Assembly: GCA_038093975.1 (NCBI GenBank)
Contig: JBBPTG010000003.1
Coordinates: 248,001 to 312,000, forward strand
Source of the DNA: Chalciporus piperatus
Taxonomy: Eukaryota > Basidiomycota > Agaricomycetes > Boletales > Boletaceae
Direction: 5' to 3'
Length of the DNA stretch: 64,000 bases
Below are positions 35,584-48,163 of the stretch, piece by piece (the first letter of the stretch is position 1; every line of letters starts with the position of its first letter). The notes beneath the pieces are model-generated. The model saw nothing but the letters and a program-made list of their open reading frames with translations, was not told where the DNA came from and made no database searches. Both the position numbers and the translations under genes were made by a program.

Positions 35584-38500
35584 ATGAATACCACGTATAT
35601 ACAAGATTTCCGTAGCTTTCAAGTTCGGTACCGCAAAGATGACGCAACTGTTCTCAACTCAGACTGACTACTTACTAGTGCCGACTCACTAGGAGACTCA
35701 TTCAAGTTAGCGTTCATCCCACCACCAAGCCTACAAGCTTTATTTGACGAAGTAGCAGAGCTTTCAATTGGACTGCAAAACAGAAGCGCCGCCGCATCTC
35801 GATGACAGAGTTCGCACAGCACCTCGAATCCTTGACCTCATCTCGAGGGAGCATCAACAATGAGCTGAAAACACCAGCGCTGATCGAGTGGACTAGGTAC
35901 ACAACCTCGGAGTTCTTGGTGATCTATCATGCTGACAGGACATCAGCCCGAAGACGTTCTCCCATGATGGTACGGAAGCCTCCAAGATCGCGTCGGATGC
36001 ACAGATGTTTACTAGTCGAACGCGTAGACAGTCAGCTTCAAATTCCAGACCAAGATTCAACCGACGAGTCATGGACCACTGTTCTCGAGGTGTTCGGTGA
36101 TGATGCTGAGTCGACCGCTGTAAAGATCGTCTATCAACGAGTGCTCGAGTGAGTCCTTGCGTTAAACGCGTGTCTTGAGCTACTGATTCGCCTGGTGCAC
36201 CAGGAAACCCGACCCACGTCACTCACTCCAGGATTTGGTCGATTTGCTTTCCAGTTCACGCACGGACGTCGAGATCTCGATGGAACTCGCCGAGCTAGTG
36301 GGCTTTGATCACATTGAATTGGTGACGGAGCTCCTGCAGTCACGTCCATCAGCTGCAAAGCAGGTCAGCCCTGACGCATTTCTATCTTTCCCAAACCTGC
36401 AATAACTGGAGATTTCGCAGCTCTCTTACTACTTGAGCTCAGGAAAGGCTCAAGGCACGAATATCACCGTCTCTCAGTCATTGGGTGAGTACATCTACTT
36501 GGCGTCTCAGATATGATAGTGAACTATGTCAGCGGGAGGCCCGGTCAGTTATGCGCCCGAGGACGCTCGGCGTCGGGTTGACGAAGCATTGAAGGCGAAT
36601 GCTGCTCGTCCTTTGTTCACCAAGACTGCCGTGAGTCCAAATGCAAAGTGTTCATCAGATACTGACGATCACCAGGAAGAAGCCCCAGAGGTTTTGCCTC
36701 ATATTTACACTTCTTGGACGAACGCAGGTGGTGGAAGTGTTTTATCACAGTACGGAAGCAAGTACATGCTCCCAATGGGGACCACCAGACATGATCATGA
36801 GGTCAGACTCTTCGTCGCATCTTTTCTGATTAATCGGCTCACCCTCCTTCAGGATTACGAGGAAGTGATAGTGCCCCCAGCTAAGACTGTTCCACCACGA
36901 GGAACTGAGCGCTTAATCCCTGTATCCGAGCTTGATGATTTGGCTCGAGGGTCATTCCCGGTAGGCAACCTCGTCAACCTAAATTGTAATTAACTCAGAC
37001 GCACTAGGGATATACGTCACTCAACAGGATACAATCGATTGTTTATCCTACCGCCTATCGATCCAATGAGAACATGCTTGTTTGTGGTGAGTGTTTATGT
37101 GGTTATTTTTTCGTCTCCTGATCAATGCCTCAAAGCTCCAACTGGTGCAGTAAGTTGTTTACACAAGGATTTTGTCCCTGAATGACTTGCGTAAATTAGG
37201 GAAAAACTGATGTTGCGATGTTGACTATCCTGCGTGTTTTGGAGCAGCATAGGTCAATGATTGCTCCAGGATCGCCTTTGCGAGCGTCCATCGATCGCGA
37301 TCAGTTTAAGATTATCTACGTGTGAGTCCACAAGAAACCTCCTCGCTCCGAAGGAATTGATTTGGACACCCAGCGCACCTATGAAGGCCCTGGCCTCGGA
37401 AATTGTTCGGAAGTTTGGGAAACGGTTGAAATGGTTGTCAATACAGGTCAGAGAGTTGACTGGTAAGCCTTTTGACCTAAGACTCGGAGCCTGCAAAGCT
37501 CACTTATCCATCTGTGTAGGTGATATGCAACTCACAAAAGCCGAGATTGCGGAGACTCAAATTATTGTCACGACGCCTGAGAAGTGGGACGTAGTCACTC
37601 GAAAGCCAACCGGCGAGGGCGAACTCGCATCCGTATGTGTCCCTCTTGACATTTCTATTTGATAATAGAGTGCTACATCTGTGACTACCAATCGTAGAAG
37701 TTGAAGCTCCTCATCATCGACGAAGTCCATCTACTCAACGAAGAACGAGGATCTGTCATTGAAGCAATTGTCGCTCGAACGCTACGTCAGGTGAGCTGTT
37801 CGCCAATAATTTCCACTTGCACGCGTTAGAGCTTGACCAGGTAGAGTCCAGCCAATCTGTCATCCGTATCGTGGGTTTAAGCGCAACTCTCCCCAATTAC
37901 ATCGACGTTGCTGATTTCTTGAGGTCGGTCCCCCTACAATGAGATGAACTAGGTTTGACTGAGATTCGTTCAGTGTCTCTCGATATATTGGTCTTTTCTA
38001 CTTCGACTCGTCTTTCCGACCTGTTCCATTGGAGCAACATTTCATTGGCATCAGAGGAAAGCCAGGAAGTCCGCAGTCAAAAAAGAATCTTGATCGCGTC
38101 ACATTCGAGAAAGTTTCGGAATTAGTTCTCCAAGGACATCAGGTCATGGTGTTTGTTCACGCGCGCAAAGAAACGGTGAATGCCGCGCAGACTCTCAAAG
38201 ATGCTGCAGCTTTAGATGGTACGCTAGAGAGCTATAGTTGTCAAGACCATCCACAGTGGAGTTTGTACCGCCGGAGCATTGGCGAGTCGCAAAATAAGGA
38301 GATGAAGCAACTCTTTGACGTCGGCTTTGGTATCCACCACGCCGGGATGTTGCGATCAGACCGTAATTTGATGGAACGGCTGTTCCAGGACAGAGTTATC
38401 AAGGTTAGGTCACTCACCAACTCATCCAAGATTGACTGACGACGTGCAAGGTTTTATGTTGTACTGCGACGTTGGCTTGGGGCGTCAACTTGCCCGCACA

Positions 38501-41500
38501 TGCAGGTTTGTACTGGATCAGGGTTGTTAACTGCTGCTCACAACGACAGACTGTAGTTGTCATCAAGGGCACGCAACTCTACGATAGCGCGAAAGGCTCC
38601 TTCGTTGATCTTCCCGTTCTGGATGTCCTGCAGGTCTTTGGTCGTGCTGGACGTCCCGGGCTCGAAAGCAGCGGTGAAGGATATATCTGTACGACTGAGG
38701 ACAAACTTACACACTACCTCGACGCGGTTGCTTCCCAGGTGAGTGTACTTCGGTCTGCCACGATCGAGTGGTGTTCTCACGAGATGGACTCAGAATCCGA
38801 TTGAATCACAGTAAGTCGATCGCAGTGATAATTTTGAGCTGTCGGATGATTAACCCTCGCAGATTCCAATCAGGCATGGTAGACGCATTGAATGCAGAAA
38901 TTGCACTTGGAACGGTTTCCAGCGTCGCGGAAGGTGTGCGTTGGCTTGGCTACACATACCTTTTCGTTAGAATGCGCAAAAACCCTTTCCAATATGGTGA
39001 GGCGGACACCACATATTCAGCGTTGTGTCTTACACTATAGCTAGGAATGTCGCAAGACACGGTGATCCACGACCCCGACCTTCATGGGCGGCGGTCAGAG
39101 TTGATCACGCGTGCGGCACACACTCTTGCGAAGCTATCCATGATCGACTTCGATGATGCTGCCTCAAATTCATTCACCATCAAGGATATTGGTCGGATAT
39201 CCGCAAAGTACTACATTCGCCACCAATCCATCGAGGTCTTCCAGCCGCTATTCAAGGCAAACATGACAGAGGCGGACGTTTTAGCTATGCTCAGTAAGAG
39301 TACAGAGGTATGTAATTGTGTCATCGACGCTCGTGGGTGACATGGTAATCCCGGTGGCAGTTTAACCAGATCCAGGTTAGAAATTCAGAGACAACGGAAC
39401 TAGAGCTCCTGATGAAATACATTCCATGCGAGGTTGGGGTGAGTATGAAATTCTCAGCAAATACCTAAGTACTTAATGACAGCACAGGGGGGTGCCGACA
39501 CTAGTCAAGGGAAAGTCAACATACTGTTGCAAGGGTTCATCTCCAAACTTCCCATTCAAGACTTCGCGCTGGTGTCGGATAGCGCATATGTGGCTCAGAA
39601 CGGTGGCCGTATTGTGCGAGCTCTTCTGGAGATTGCCATGAGCCAAAAGTGGGCAGGCGCGGCGGTCACACTCATGGGCATGAGCAAGGCCGTTGAAAAA
39701 CGGATGTGGCCGTTTGACGAACCACTGAGGCAATCCAACTTGAAAGCGGAAATCATATATCGTCTCGACGAATCGCGTATGGAATATCATCCTACGGAGC
39801 TCGCTGCAATGACGGCCGCCCAATTAGGAGACCTCGTCAGGTTGAATGAATACCAGGGTCGTGCGCTACTCACAGCCGCCAAACAGTTTCCGTCTGTTGA
39901 GCTATCTGCGACTCTACGTCCCCTTGGTCCTGACACGCTAAAAGTCATTGTCACGGTGACTCGCGCTTTCGACTGGAGTTCCAAAGTGCATGGATCCGCC
40001 GAGCCGTTCTGGTTATGGGTTGAAGACCACGAAAGTAGTCGGATCCTGCAACTCGCACGCATCTTCCTCCGGGAGTCAACAGAGTCTTTCAACATTGAAT
40101 TTATGATCTCAGTGTCCGCAAATACCCTCCCCCCATCTGTCACTATTCAACTCGTCTCCGACAGATGGCTGGGAGCAGATAACGAGCTCGTCGTACCGCT
40201 GGACAGTATATCTATGCCTGCTGTGTGTCATTCACATACACGACGGTTGGAAGTCGGCTTCCTTCCCCTTTCCTTAACACGCCTTCGCGCACTGGAGGTT
40301 TACTACTCCTTCCGCGAGTTTACTGCCATCCAAACCCAAGTCTTCTGGAGTCTGATGAATACGAACCTAAATGTCCTCGTCGCTGCCCCCGCAGGCTGCG
40401 GAAAGTCTTTCCTGGCACATGCAACCATTTGGTATGAGCCGTTTGCCACATTCTACGGTCAAAGATCTGAACGGTTCTGTAGGAATACACTTAGGGAGTC
40501 GAAGCCATCGTCCTGGGCCCTTGTTGTCGTCCCAAACAACCATCAGGCAGCAAAAACAATATCGGAGCTGCGTTCGATATCGGGAACGTTAAGCATCGGA
40601 CTCGACCTCTCGACGGGCACTAGTTTGTTTGACCCTCCGAAAGGAAAACTAATCAGGGTAATCACTGCATCCAATCTGTTCGAAAGTGTTCGGAGCATCG
40701 GCGTCACTTCTTTGCGGATTCCTCCGAACCTTGTCCTATGCGAGAACCTGGAACAAATGGATGCTACATACGAACTTGCCATTACCCTCTTGAAACATGC
40801 AACCCAACATTCTCCGTGTCGGCGTATAGGACTTAGCAGGTCGCTCATCGATTCCACAGATCTAGCGACGTGGCTCGATGTCGAACCGATGGGGCTTCAC
40901 AGTTTCCTGCCCAGGGAACGTGAGCAGTCGCTTGAATGTTCCATCCACCCCTACACGATTTCGCACTCGGGTGCCCTCTTCAAGTCCCTTGCAAAACCCG
41001 TCTATACCGCTTCACAAGGAAGCAAAGAAAGTGATTCCAGCATCGTATTCGTCCCCTCTCGCAGACACTGCCCAACTGTGGCTCAAGACCTCATCACACA
41101 ATGTGCCTTGAACTCGCTCACAGATCGGGGGTTCCTCCCGAATTCTGTTGACCAGATCTATTTCGAAGATTACCTCGCGAGATTCCAGGATCAGACGCTT
41201 ATCAACTACGTGTCGCGGGGCGTAGGATTCTTTCACCATGGCATCTCAAAGCCTGACCGCAACCTCATTCTCGAGCTCTTCGCGGAGGGGATCATCAGGG
41301 TTCTGATAGTTCCACGAGATGCGTGTTGGAGTCTCCCTGTTCGCGCGGACGTTGTCGTTGTCATGGGCACTCAATACATCGAAGGCGATCCCAGCAAACC
41401 TGAACGACAACTGAAAGATTACACCTTACTGGACGTCGTGCAGATGCAAAGTCGTGCGGTGCGACAAAATGCGTCAGGGAGATTCGTGCTGTTCTGTCCA

Positions 41501-41767
41501 GCGGAAGCGGCGGAGATGTTCACCAAGTTCTTGAATGATGATGGACTGCCGTTGGAGTCGCAATTGTTGGAGACAGACGTTCTAGAGAAGTGGTATAAGG
41601 AAAGGAGGAAAGATGGGACACTACGGGACAAGCAGGATGGCGTTGACGCGTTGTCGTTCACCTTCCTTGCTCGACGGATGATGAAGAATCCGACATATTA
41701 CAGTATACCATCCACAAGCTCCGAAGGCACGGCGTTGTCACAGATAGTTAATAGCCTCGAGCAGTAG
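35584..41767 (+). CDS. Slh1/ASCC3-type Ski2-like helicase, C-terminally shortened
   Basis: RQT-complex helicases of this family split collided ribosomes. The start at 35584 ([11 protein letters not shown], spliced 35627 to 35679) is tentative, and junctions before 36150 are only partly solved. From 36200 the reading is clear: [19 protein letters not shown]; cassette 1 with the APTGAGKTD P-loop, [22 protein letters not shown] and [10 protein letters not shown]; then winged-helix and Sec63 domains (38800-40240). Cassette 2 lies mostly in one long exon (39476-41767). It keeps a Walker A (APAGCGKSF) but has LCENLEQM where DExH belongs and [10 protein letters not shown] for motif VI. The stop falls right after [14 protein letters not shown], so the usual second Sec63 domain (about 300 residues) is absent. 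The BNA3 stop is only 94 bp away, leaving no room for it. Confidence 0.9.
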
Positions 41768-41861
41768 GGGGGGTGTTTACTTTTTATGTAGCAACTTGGT
41801 CATAATCCAACCCAAATCAATACAAACTGTCTGCACGATTCGTCGTCTACAGTCCAGTAAT

Positions 41862-43569
41862 CTAAGAGAGGTACTTGGTCAATGCCTGAAGGCGTGCTCC
41901 AGCTTGCGTGAGCGTCTCCACATCCTTGCAGAAGGAGAATCGAGCGTAGCTCTCTCCGATGGTACAGTGCTCCTCGCAATAGAACTGACATGGTCAGCTG
42001 TGTAGGGAAACAGACATCAAGAATTGGACATACCTCGCTAACTGGAATAGTGGAAACGCCGATCTCCTTGGCTATGAACCAACATGCTCTAGGGTAGGTA
42101 TTAGAAATGCCCGTCATATAGTAGTGGTGATACATACTTGAAGTCTCTTCCACGACCCTGGACGGATTTTGGGAAGGGGTAGTCTTCCGGGAACTTTAAT
42201 GAAGAAATGTCCTGGGATGTAGAGTATGAGATGAAGCAATGTTCCCAATTTCCTTATCATACTCACCGCGAGGACGAAGTAAGCACCTTCTGGCAGACTG
42301 TACTTCAGGCCGACCTTGTCAAATGCATCGAGTAAAGTGTCGCGTCTCTCTTGGTACTCTTTGACTTGCTTCTCAAAGAATCCGAGAGATCGGGCTTGCT
42401 CGAGTCCTGTAGCTACAGCTTCTTGTAGAGGCGAGTTGGTGCAGAACACGATACGCGTGCAGGCGGCGAGAGTCGGCTTGATGATCGACTCAGGACCGAT
42501 CAGCCAGCCAACACGCCAGCCGGTTGCAGCGAAAGCCTCTGACGGGAGAGATGGAACATGAGTGCTGGGAATGGCTGAAGCTCGTCATGTTACACTTACT
42601 GCCAGCTGAAAGGACAGTGACAGTCCTGTCCCACATGCCAGGGAGGGTCGCGAACCGAACATGCTTTGCTTCATCATAGACAAGGCAGTCATACTTGAAA
42701 TGGTGGATCAATTAACAGGGGCGGCGGCCGGACGGGGTTGGCGTACCACTTCGTCAGACATTACGAGCAAGTTAAACTCTTCCGCGATTGCGGCGATTTT
42801 CTCGAGCTCTTCCCTTGTGAAAACCTTTCCGATCGGATTGTGAGGAGTGTTGACGATGATCATCTTGCAACGGGGAGTAATAGCGCGGCTATGACATGGT
42901 TAAGACTGAGGGAAGCAAGTGAAACAGATTCCACTTACCGCAATTCGTCAAAGTCGATTATCCACTCACTACTGTTCGGTTTATCGCCTTCTAGGTTAGG
43001 ATGGAAGGGAACGTAAACAGGTTTTCCGCCATTGAAGGTGACTGAAGGAAGGTATTGATCAAAGAAAGGTTCGAACATGATGACTTCGTCGCCCTGTTCC
43101 AGGAAGGCGGTGAAAACAGAGTATTGGCCTTGATCGAGTAAGCGCCTGGGGAGGATGTGAAGGGTGGGACTGCACCTTCATTAGCACCACTGGTCACGAG
43201 GATTTCTGACTCGACGTCGAGCGATCTGTTGAAGGAGGACTCGTAGAAGGCCTTAATGGCCTGTCGCAAGCGAAGACGACCTTTCGGATGCGAGTAGTGG
43301 TTAGGGAGGGTCTGCCTGAGTGCATGTTCTGCAGCATCGGTGAGCCAAGATGGAGGGGGAAAGTTCATGTACCCCTGGCCGAGGTTGATACAATCATCGG
43401 GGAGATTTGCGGCACTGTAAACGGGGGTAAGTGGAGATCGGGAGGGTAGTCGGAAGACTCACTTGAAGATGGACCAGACATCCTCGGCCAGTGCACGCCC
43501 CTCGAAGAGACGAGAGGAGAACTGGGGGGGCTTTGGGCGGGTGACACCGTTTGGAGGAGGCTGGGACAT
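41862..43569 (-). CDS. BNA3: Kynurenine aminotransferase / glutamine-type PLP aminotransferase (Bna3-like)
   Basis: Class I/II PLP enzyme that converts kynurenine to kynurenic acid, with cysteine-conjugate beta-lyase relatives. Starts MSQPPPNGVTRPKPPQF and ends at 41862 (LQALTKYLS). Blocks in order: INLGQGYMNFPPPSWL, NHYSHPKGRLRLRQAI, ILVTSGANEGQYSVFTAF, NTPHNPIGKVFTREEL, SDEVYDCLVYDEAKH, the PLP-lysine region VTVLSAGKAFAATGWRVGW, and the late FYCEEHCTIGESYARFSFCK. The codon of the PLP-binding Lys is split by a phase-1 intron (about 42540-42600). Roughly nine exons. The 5' end is 72 bp from a short transposon. Confidence 0.9.
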
Positions 43570-43640
43570 GGAAGATGAGATGGAAGAGATGGAAGAGATG
43601 GGACGAGTCAGACGAGTTAACCGATGAAAAATTGAGATTA

Positions 43641-44358
43641 CAGTCGACTCCCTCATAACCCATGCCAGGTATAACCCATACTCCCTTGTAACCCATACAT
43701 TTTTGGATTTCCCGAGTTGGTTTGCAGGGATTTTGGGATCATATCCAATACCCCATACCCCATAGGTTTTGTGGGCAGGTATGGGTTATGGTAAGGGGTG
43801 GATAATGCCGAGGCTGTCCAAAATAGGAAATTATTGTTATTTTGTACGAAAATGTTTTCTTCCCGTTGGCTTCGATGAACATCACGGAACTTCTGAACCC
43901 AGCGGACGAGACACACAACATGGTTGGGGCGACGGACGAGGATATTTTCGAGTCCGTGATGGATGCAAAGAAGTTGAGGGAGATGAATAGAGGTGATGAT
44001 GATGATATTGATGTGTCCACACCGGATCCCACACGTCGCGAAGTGGGCAGCAATAATTTTGTGGAAATATGTCGGGGCATTTGACGACTTGTTCGCCCAC
44101 AAACTAGAGGTTATTACCTTGTGTTGGGGTCATTTGGATAGCAGACTTGGGCGGTCGAGATGCAGGATACCAAATTTACTGATTATTTTACTTAGCTTCA
44201 TAAACCTACTATATCAATACTATGAAGCTTAATATGAAAGGGAGAAAAATTTACGAGTTCGAAGCGGTGGATAGGGGTCGTTTGCACAACCCATACTCCC
44301 TAGTAACCCATACCTTTGAGGCTATCCCGACAGGTATGGGTTATGAGGGAGTCGACTG
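43641..44358. mobile_element. Short pogo/Tc1-mariner-like element with TA target duplication
   Basis: Terminal repeats CAGTCGACTCCCTCATAACC (43641) and their inverse ending GGGAGTCGACTG (44358) are flanked by TA on both sides. The TIR is about 26 bp, with extra sub-terminal copies of CCCATACTCCC. The 718-bp interior retains a plus-strand frame (43842-44084) reading ASMNITELLNPADETHNMVG then an acidic stretch. This resembles the C-terminal tail of pogo/Tigger-type transposases, so it is probably an internally deleted, non-autonomous copy. It lies between the divergent BNA3 and ankyrin-FYVE genes. Confidence 0.82.
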
Positions 44359-44496
44359 TAGTGCCATACCAAATTGTGAATCTGATACATTCCGCCATCA
44401 TTTTCCTAGTCCGAAACGTACTCGAAATCGGCCGAACTTACCCTATTCAATAATTCATTGACTTCTCGCCTTACTCTCCGACGCGTCCAACACGAC

Positions 44497-47400
44497 ATGG
44501 ACATCGACGACCGCGTACACAACTCTCAATCAGACGACGACGACGACGTCTTCACGTACCCAGCCGGCGACGACGACGACGACAACAACAATGACAACCA
44601 CAACGACCACGACGAAGCGGAAGAAGACTTTGTTTACCCTCTCGACTCGGCGGACGCGACCTTGCCCGTGACAGTCCACGACAGTGTACCAGAACCCGAA
44701 GTTTATTCCGTCGTTGAATTGTCCACCCAAGTTGATGCAGCCGTACCATCCCCAACGTCTCCCCCGACTCCCGCGTTAGTTCCGTCTCTCCCACCACCAC
44801 CAGTCACCCAGTCCCACCCATCACCCGCTCAGCTCGAGGCATTGTCTGCAGCAGCCTCGCAAGGTGACTTTCAACAGCTGAAGAAGCTTTTTGCCACTGC
44901 GCAGGGAAGTAATCTCGAGGCATTCGCCTTGGCGAATGACCCTTCCTCCCGCACAGGATTCACCGTCCTACACACTGCCGCTAGTCGCGGCTATCTCGAC
45001 ATTGTCAAGTGGCGTAAGTCCTAGAGTGCTACTCGACCTTCTGGCTCTTTATATGCACCCCACTAGTAATCGAAGACTGCGGCGCAATGCCAGACATGGA
45101 AGACCGGGAGGGCGAGGTCAGTATGTCTCCATCCACTCAGCGAATCACTCTCTCACCTGTCCTTCAGACCGCTTTACATAAAGCTGCACTCAATGGCCAC
45201 ATATCAATCGTTCAATATTTACTGCCCTACAAGGCAGATGTTCATGCGCGCGACGCAGACGGGTGGACTGCACTTCACAATGCTTGCTCAAAGGTAAGTC
45301 ATCTGTTTCCCCATATTTCATTTGTGTTGGTAGGTTGACTTTTCTTCATAGGGCTATCTTGACATCGTCCGATGGCTGTGCGAGAGCGGCGGCGCTGCGA
45401 ACGAGCTTGGTCGCGTGCGCGGGGTCGACGTTCGTAATAAAGGTGGCTGGACTCCTCTCAGTGGGTCATTTGCTATCTTCCCATCCCTCACGCCTCGTGA
45501 CCCGTTTCATAGTGAATGCGGCTTCGAAAGGGCATCTTCCGATCGTAATGTATCTGTTGTCCAAACAAGGTGCAGACCCCCTGGTTCGGAACAACTGGGG
45601 CGAGACAGCATATGACGTCGCCGCTTCAGTTTTTGAAGTTTGGATCTGCGAGGTATACTTCATGTGGCTTTCATACCTTGAGTTCTCATACACCACCAGA
45701 TCCTGCAAAAAGCTGAGGTGGAGCGATGGTATGGTACTACTGCACCATACAACCCGCTATGTGTGCATACTACTGTGCCTTTGGTTCTGTACGAGAACCA
45801 ACGTCTCGACACTCGATTGAAGACGCTCGCAGTAGCAGGAGGGCGGCCCAGGTTCTCTACATCCGGGCTTGGGAGACGTGGTCGACCTGCACCGTTCGAA
45901 CTGAGGCTTCCTTCCGCCGACGAGGAAACGGGGGCAAAACTAGTCGCTTCATGGCGCAGCGACGTACAGCTACCCCTCGCATCCGATCCCTACGTGCTTC
46001 CAAATACTTCTCGTCGGAACCATTCAGTGCCAGACGGTGCAGAGCGAAGTCACTTTTGGTTGTACGTAATACAGTTGCTGCATGAACAACCATACAAAGC
46101 AATAACTTTTTGCAGATCTGATTGGGTTGTTGATGTCACGCATCCCAGAGTAAATGCCGAGGGCGGCTGGCAGTACGCCCAGAGTTTCAGTGCCCAGGAT
46201 GAAACCTGGTCCCCCGAGCCCCCACCACAGCTTGAACGCCTCCTGTCCAGCGCTGGTCTCGTGACGGCAGGTTTGTCCTCCCCGTCACGAAGTCACGCTC
46301 CCGAAGGAAATAGTGTTCATGCCTCTTCATCTGTATCCTCACCTGCTCACATATGGGTCCGTCGCAGACGTTGGGTACGTGTAGTGCGCCGCAACCCTTT
46401 CCCCTCACTCCCTTTCATGGAGCCCGACGGTGCAATGTATGACTTGGCTCATGACGGCTCCTTGATCCCGCATGTCAGCGACGAGGAGAGTAATTCAGGA
46501 TTTGAAGAGGGTCAAGAGTTGGGAGCAATGCGTCCCAATCGTATATCTTCTGCACAAGACTACGTGGCTCGTGCACGTTATCTCGTGGGGAACCAGTCGG
46601 AGAGCAACGAGGACGCCCCTTCAGCGATCCAAATTCGACGTACTATCGCCAAACTTGAACGGGCGACAACCGAGTTGCGACAGGGAATTTTGAGTATGCG
46701 ATCTCCTTGGTTGTCATTGGGTTTTACTCACGGACTCACCAGGCGACGAAGACAAGGAACGGAAAATACAGGCCGAAGTCTTGTTAAATGCGTACGGCAG
46801 GGAGCTAGAACGCCGCAGACTTTCCGCGGGTGCCCAAGGGATTCTCGCCTCTAGTTCAGGCAACGAATTCATTGATGACCAAGACGATGATGACGATGAC
46901 GACGACGACGGCGACGACGTCTTCCACTATCCTGGCTACTCTTCGTTCACTGTGCACCCACCCTCTGTCAGATCTGCATCGACTGAGTACTCTTCTCGTC
47001 TTCCCGTCGCTCGAGATCTCACGCCCGAGCTGTCGCAAGCACCCGACTTCCGAGTGCCGACCCGTGAAGCCCCTCAGAAAATGACCAGCTCAATGTGGCA
47101 GGCGACTGCGCCCCTACCCCTCGCGCGGTGGGAGCGGGACGATGATGTCAACGCTTGCAACGACTGCCAGCGTCGCTTCAGTTTTATCTTAAGACGAGTG
47201 AGTCCCATCTTCATCTGATTTCACTGCAATCTGATAGTTAATCGTTAACCCTATTCTCCCAGCACGTAAGTACCTCGGACTTCTGATTAGTACGTTGTCC
47301 CAATATCCCCTACAGCATTGCCGAAGATGTGGTCGTATTTTCTGTGACCGATGTTCGTGCCACAGAGTCCTTCTCGAGCCATCCGAAATCGTGCACGACC

Positions 47401-48028
47401 CAGCCTCACCAGCAAGTATTGCAACATCTTCATCTCAACGTGTTTGTCAATCTTGCTTCGATCAACACAACACAAGCACAACACGAGGGTCATCCGCGGT
47501 AGAACGTATTATAATTGATCAAGGGCGGTTAATGGCACCTCAACTCAGGCGACAGAATTCCAGCTCGCAATTAAGCGACCTTGCGGAGTAAGTCTAATCC
47601 TTTATTGAGCTTACCTCCTGGCTCACCTAGTTGTAGGTGTCCCGTTTGCGGAACCAACTTCTCGACCTTCAAGACTCCAGCAGATCAGGAAGCCCATGTT
47701 AGAAGTTGCTTGGAGGGTGGCACAGACTCCGTCAACCAAACCGTCAAGTATCTTGTGTATGAACTTCCAGCCGAAAGTGCCCTCGTCGGGGTTGAATGTG
47801 AGTCCTCCGAAGACGATTGCAGCCGCCTCGCTCATGTCGTTTAGGTCTCATCTGTCTCGACGAATTCGTGAAAGGGTCTGCTGTTGCAAGGCTAAGTTGC
47901 TTCTGTAGTTTCCACAATGGTGAGGGTATCGTAATTCCTTTCAGCGGAAAGTGAACTCACAACAAACTCCAGCCTGCTTAACGTCTTGGTTACAGCGGGG
48001 GCGCAGCTGTCCTGTCCATACTCGCTGA
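44497..48028 (+). CDS. Ankyrin - DysF - FYVE - RING multidomain protein, putative endosomal E3 ubiquitin ligase
   Basis: Start MDIDDRVHNSQSDDDDD at 44497. The acidic N-terminus is followed by ankyrin repeats (GFTVLHTAASRGYLDIVKW, TALHKAALNGHISIVQYLL, GWTALHNACSKGYLDIVRWL and MNAASKGHLPIVMYLL at about 44950-45640). A DysF-type region follows: WVVDVTHPRVNAEGGWQYA and, after a loop, HIWVRRRRWVRVVRR (46120-46400). The FYVE zinc finger begins NACNDCQRRFSFILRRHHCR with CGRIFCDRCS (47150-47400). A further CPVCGTNF pair precedes a C-terminal RING-like CLICLDEF...LSCFCSFHNACLTSW...CPVH (47790-48028), whose last ligand is His rather than Cys. FYVE binds PI3P, so the protein should sit on endosomal or vacuolar membranes and ubiquitinate cargo; that role is inferred. 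Confidence 0.85.
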
Positions 48029-48163
48029 CCTGGGTGAAGGAGATACACCCCTGAGACAATGCCGTTCACCTCTACAATCATCGCATCATGGATCGGATTA
48101 AACGCTGTGCGCGGGATACATTACAAACTATGGATACATAACTGTACATATCATCATTGTCTG

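Noticed and set aside
33721..41767. ATE1 and the SLH1-like helicase as one fused gene
   Set aside because: ATE1 has its own stop at 35489-35491 after a natural C-terminus; the helicase starts in a separate frame downstream.
43842..44084. Independent small acidic protein gene
   Set aside because: It lies wholly inside the TIR-bounded element and resembles a transposase tail.
44530..44800. Minus-strand ORFs rich in Val and Arg opposite the acidic N-terminus
   Set aside because: Simple antisense of GAC/GAT repeats coding Asp runs.
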